DNA of 64,000 bases from Spirochaetaceae bacterium (GTDB taxonomy: Bacteria; Spirochaetota; Spirochaetia; B11-G9): NCBI GenBank assembly GCA_015493635.1, contig WGCU01000026.1, forward strand, positions 71,718 through 135,717. The letters run 5' to 3'. This document shows positions 61,880 through 64,000 of the stretch, one piece after another. The first letter of the stretch is position 1, and each line of letters opens with the position of its first letter. The notes under the pieces are model-generated. The model had not been told where the DNA came from, made no database searches, and was given only the letters and a program-made list of their open reading frames with translations. A program made the translations under genes and the position numbers.

Positions 61880-62995
61880 TTAAAATAACGTAAGCTGTAC
61901 AGGCTGTTTTTTCCTGTTTCCTGTTTCTTCGTAATGAGGAACTGTCTGTCGTTCTGAAACAGTGGGGCTGCCGGCGGATTCCCCTGTAATTTCATATTTC
62001 AAGGTATGAAAAAGATCAAAAGAAACTTTTCCGTTCCGGCCGGTAACCAGTTCCGGGAAATAGGTGCTGCATTCTTCGTATAAACGGAGAATCATGTTGT
62101 CAAATCCATTGATAAAATCATCCTCTTCCGCAAGTATTGCTTCATTTCGTAAGACACCGTCTATCTCTTCTGAAATAATAGTGAAATAGGCTGCAATTTC
62201 AGTATGGGAAGCATCTCCCCTGCGTATATTTGAAGTAAGACTCTGCAGCCAGAAGAGAATACTTATATCAGGTTCAACAGAACCCAGCGCCAGGGCAAAG
62301 AGACGCAGCCCGTCCGCCTGCCCAAAAATAAGCTTGTAGTTATGGAGAAAGAGCGTTTGACTGAAATCTCTTTCAGCTGCTTCTTTAATACTCCACAGGG
62401 CAATTCTCTCTGCTGCTTCAGCATCTTTTCTCTTTATCTCACGTACAAGAAGTACAGCTGTCTCAATAAACAGTTCTTCCATATTGTTGGCAAGGGCATC
62501 TTCAAGGAGGTCCCGTGTGCTTTGATAAATGGATCTGTCTTTCTGTATAAGGTGTATGAAGTTTTTTTGTGTTTTATTGGGTGAAGAAATTTCAATTTTT
62601 CCTGAGAGATGAAGAAGCATGAGGCCGAGCTGATAGGGAGGGGTTTCTTCATCAATGTCCTCTAAAAAAGCAGTCATGCTGCTGTAATCCTGGTTATAGA
62701 AGGATTTAATGGCAAGGGTAATAAACTTCCACGGGGATAGAACCGATTCACTGCTGATTTTGTCAAGATTAGATATGGCTTCCGGGTTCTCCATTCCGTT
62801 TGTAACAGATTCAAAGGCGTCAATAATAATCTGTGCTTCCTTTTTCAGGGGAGCGTTATCCGCCAAGAGAGACGATCTGTCCAAAATAGCCGGATCATTC
62901 AGTGCTGTCATAAGTTCATTCCGGTACCGGGAATAATTTTCAGAGGACATGTCAGTGCTGATAAAGTTTTGAATGCAAAGGCAATTTTCTTTCAT
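61880..62995 (-). CDS. Uncharacterised helical protein with C-terminal QLTLF
   Basis: 371 residues, mostly alpha-helical with a repeat-like rhythm (TPR-like or HEAT-like possible), no signal peptide or TM helix. No family recognised. The C-terminus after a disordered stretch (~340-371, SPTVSERQTVPHYEETGN) ends QPVQLTLF, where QLTLF fits the bacterial sliding-clamp-binding consensus QLxLF. The next downstream gene is the 56-residue ORF; the upstream neighbour is an HD-GYP gene 70 bp away. Confidence 0.7.
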   Translation of the reverse strand: MKENCLCIQNFISTDMSSENYSRYRNELMTALNDPAILDRSSLLADNAPLKKEAQIIIDAFESVTNGMENPEAISNLDKISSESVLSPWKFITLAIKSFYNQDYSSMTAFLEDIDEETPPYQLGLMLLHLSGKIEISSPNKTQKNFIHLIQKDRSIYQSTRDLLEDALANNMEELFIETAVLLVREIKRKDAEAAERIALWSIKEAAERDFSQTLFLHNYKLIFGQADGLRLFALALGSVEPDISILFWLQSLTSNIRRGDASHTEIAAYFTIISEEIDGVLRNEAILAEEDDFINGFDNMILRLYEECSTYFPELVTGRNGKVSFDLFHTLKYEITGESAGSPTVSERQTVPHYEETGNRKKQPVQLTLF

Positions 62996-63065
62996 AGTTG
63001 ATGAGCTCCAAAACTATATGAATATTGGTCGCATGTCAACGAAAAGAAAAAAAAATTATAATGTT

Positions 63066-64000
63066 TTACGTGAAAAGGGCTTTAAGGGATTTTATTTCTT
63101 CTTTGTTCAATGTCCGTTCAATCTGGACATCATCTTCAGGGTGGCTTTGAAGAATCGGTTTGTGGTTATAAGGGGCCCCGTTTTCATCAGTAAGCAGTTT
63201 GAGAATTGGATTCTTCGGTGTTTCCAGATTTGTTTTTATAACAATCCCCTGAACACCGTTGGTTAATCTGACGTATGTTCCCACCGGGTAGACCGAGAGA
63301 ATAAAAACGAGTGCTCTGAGAATTGTCTCATCATACTTTTTCCCTTTCCCTGTGAGGAGATCCATAATGCCGCTGTGACCGTCTTTTTTGTCTCTGAATT
63401 CCCTTTTTGATGTTGCTGCGCAGTAAGCTGATGCTACGGCAATTATTTTACCGTAGAGAGATATCTTGCTGCCGTCAATACCGCGGGGGTATCCGGTTCC
63501 GTCAATGTATTCGTGATGTTCCAGTACCGCTCGGTAGATAGGAGAAGGATACTCCGCTTTTTTAAGGGTATTGTAGGTAATAACGGGATGGGTCCGGATC
63601 ATCTGCCGTTCCCGTTCAGAAAGAATCCGGCTGTTACGGTAGATCTTGGCAGGCAGACGAAGCATACCTAGTTCATGAAGCATCGCACTTATGCCAAGCT
63701 CTATGAGTTTGTGGGGAGGGAGTTTGATAAATTCCCCTATGGCAAGAGACAGTATTGTTGTTTTTATGGAATGGACGGCAAGGTATACATCAGGATCATT
63801 GTTTAGCCCCTCTTTTGTAGGGATGGAAAGGAGCAGTGTCCGATGCTCACGGATCTGGGTGATAATTTCTTTTACTTTGTCGGAAAGGGGAGTTATTGAA
63901 AGTATGTTAGATTCCAGAAACTGATTGAAATAGGAATCGATGAAATCAACACTCTTATTAAAAAAATCAAAAACTTCCTTTTCCTCTTCCTGCTCTTTAA
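63066..64000 (-). CDS. HD-GYP-domain protein (5' end outside window)
   Basis: At least 310 residues; the minus frame is open to the window edge. The visible N-terminal part is charged and helical. The HD-GYP region shows AVHSIKTT, MLHELGMLRLP, THPVITYNTL and HHEYIDGTGYPRGI. Cyclic-di-GMP phosphodiesterases have HD where this has HE, so metal binding may be altered; the GYP motif itself is intact. A C-terminal domain (~residues after GTYVRLTNGVQG) reads like a small beta domain. No REC domain is seen in the part available. Confidence 0.88.
   Translation of the reverse strand, partial: KEQEEEKEVFDFFNKSVDFIDSYFNQFLESNILSITPLSDKVKEIITQIREHRTLLLSIPTKEGLNNDPDVYLAVHSIKTTILSLAIGEFIKLPPHKLIELGISAMLHELGMLRLPAKIYRNSRILSERERQMIRTHPVITYNTLKKAEYPSPIYRAVLEHHEYIDGTGYPRGIDGSKISLYGKIIAVASAYCAATSKREFRDKKDGHSGIMDLLTGKGKKYDETILRALVFILSVYPVGTYVRLTNGVQGIVIKTNLETPKNPILKLLTDENGAPYNHKPILQSHPEDDVQIERTLNKEEIKSLKALFT

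Overview
The window is a contiguous chromosomal segment from a free-living-type spirochaete (Spirochaetales), probably of moderate G+C. The evidence is a giant coiled-coil membrane protein of the SpiroCoCo type, an S10/spc/alpha ribosomal cluster that runs secY-rpmJ without adk, map or infA, bactofilins, stand-alone YaaR and RicT (PSP1), and a TGS-nucleoside kinase. I cannot name the genus. The standard genetic code fits throughout, with frequent GTG and TTG starts. I saw no rRNA, tRNA or CRISPR array.

Layout. 1-6339: end of the ribosomal protein/secY/rpoA operon, closed by a strong terminator. 6432-9200: a large two-TM protein with acidic tandem repeats. 9293-12488: rny, ymdB and tlyA from a good promoter, convergent with a GerMN-domain protein. 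13267-28612: ptsI, der, a short MerR regulator and an exported NlpC/P60-like protein. These are followed by an envelope operon: a 958-residue TPR protein, a predicted outer-membrane barrel, ExbB, ExbD, TonB and a HAD hydrolase. SpiroCoCo comes last. 28624-33515: a CaCA exchanger, then grpE-dnaK-dnaJ with no hrcA, and a terminator. 33586-36519: an EF-hand-like exported protein, rlmB, and dusB/tatD on the minus strand. 36598-46419: cell shape and housekeeping (M23 peptidase, bactofilin, YaaR, RicT, rpsT, HU, lnt, response regulator, TPR tail protein, second bactofilin, cinA, rho, rpmE).

46390-50631 is a genomic scar and the least ordinary part of the window. It holds a PrsW-TPR gene with no normal start codon, interrupted in frame by a perfect four-stem cloverleaf palindrome. 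It also holds two copies of an ~80-bp dispersed repeat, a 76-residue remnant of a UvrD-type helicase, an AAA/DUF4143 ATPase whose C-terminus is rewritten by the repeat, a second such ATPase broken by an in-frame stop and lacking its P-loop, and a 20-residue Phd antitoxin remnant with a palindromic operator.

50619-64000: a second lnt, galactokinase, TPR and TPR-NHL-VWA proteins, then clpS-clpA-aat, a compact bacterial N-degron module. The aat gene overlaps a membrane protein gene by 52 bp across a 12-bp tandem repeat read in two frames. The minus-strand block after it has a TGS-nucleoside kinase, a 56-residue ORF, an unknown protein ending in a sliding-clamp-like motif, and an HD-GYP protein with an HE dyad that runs off the window.

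The best candidates for undescribed biology are the cloverleaf/dispersed-repeat element, the TonB-linked TPR/barrel operon as a possible Tol-like envelope system, the two-frame repeat at aat, and the clamp-motif protein. All functional statements come from reading translated sequence and known family motifs; no database search was run.
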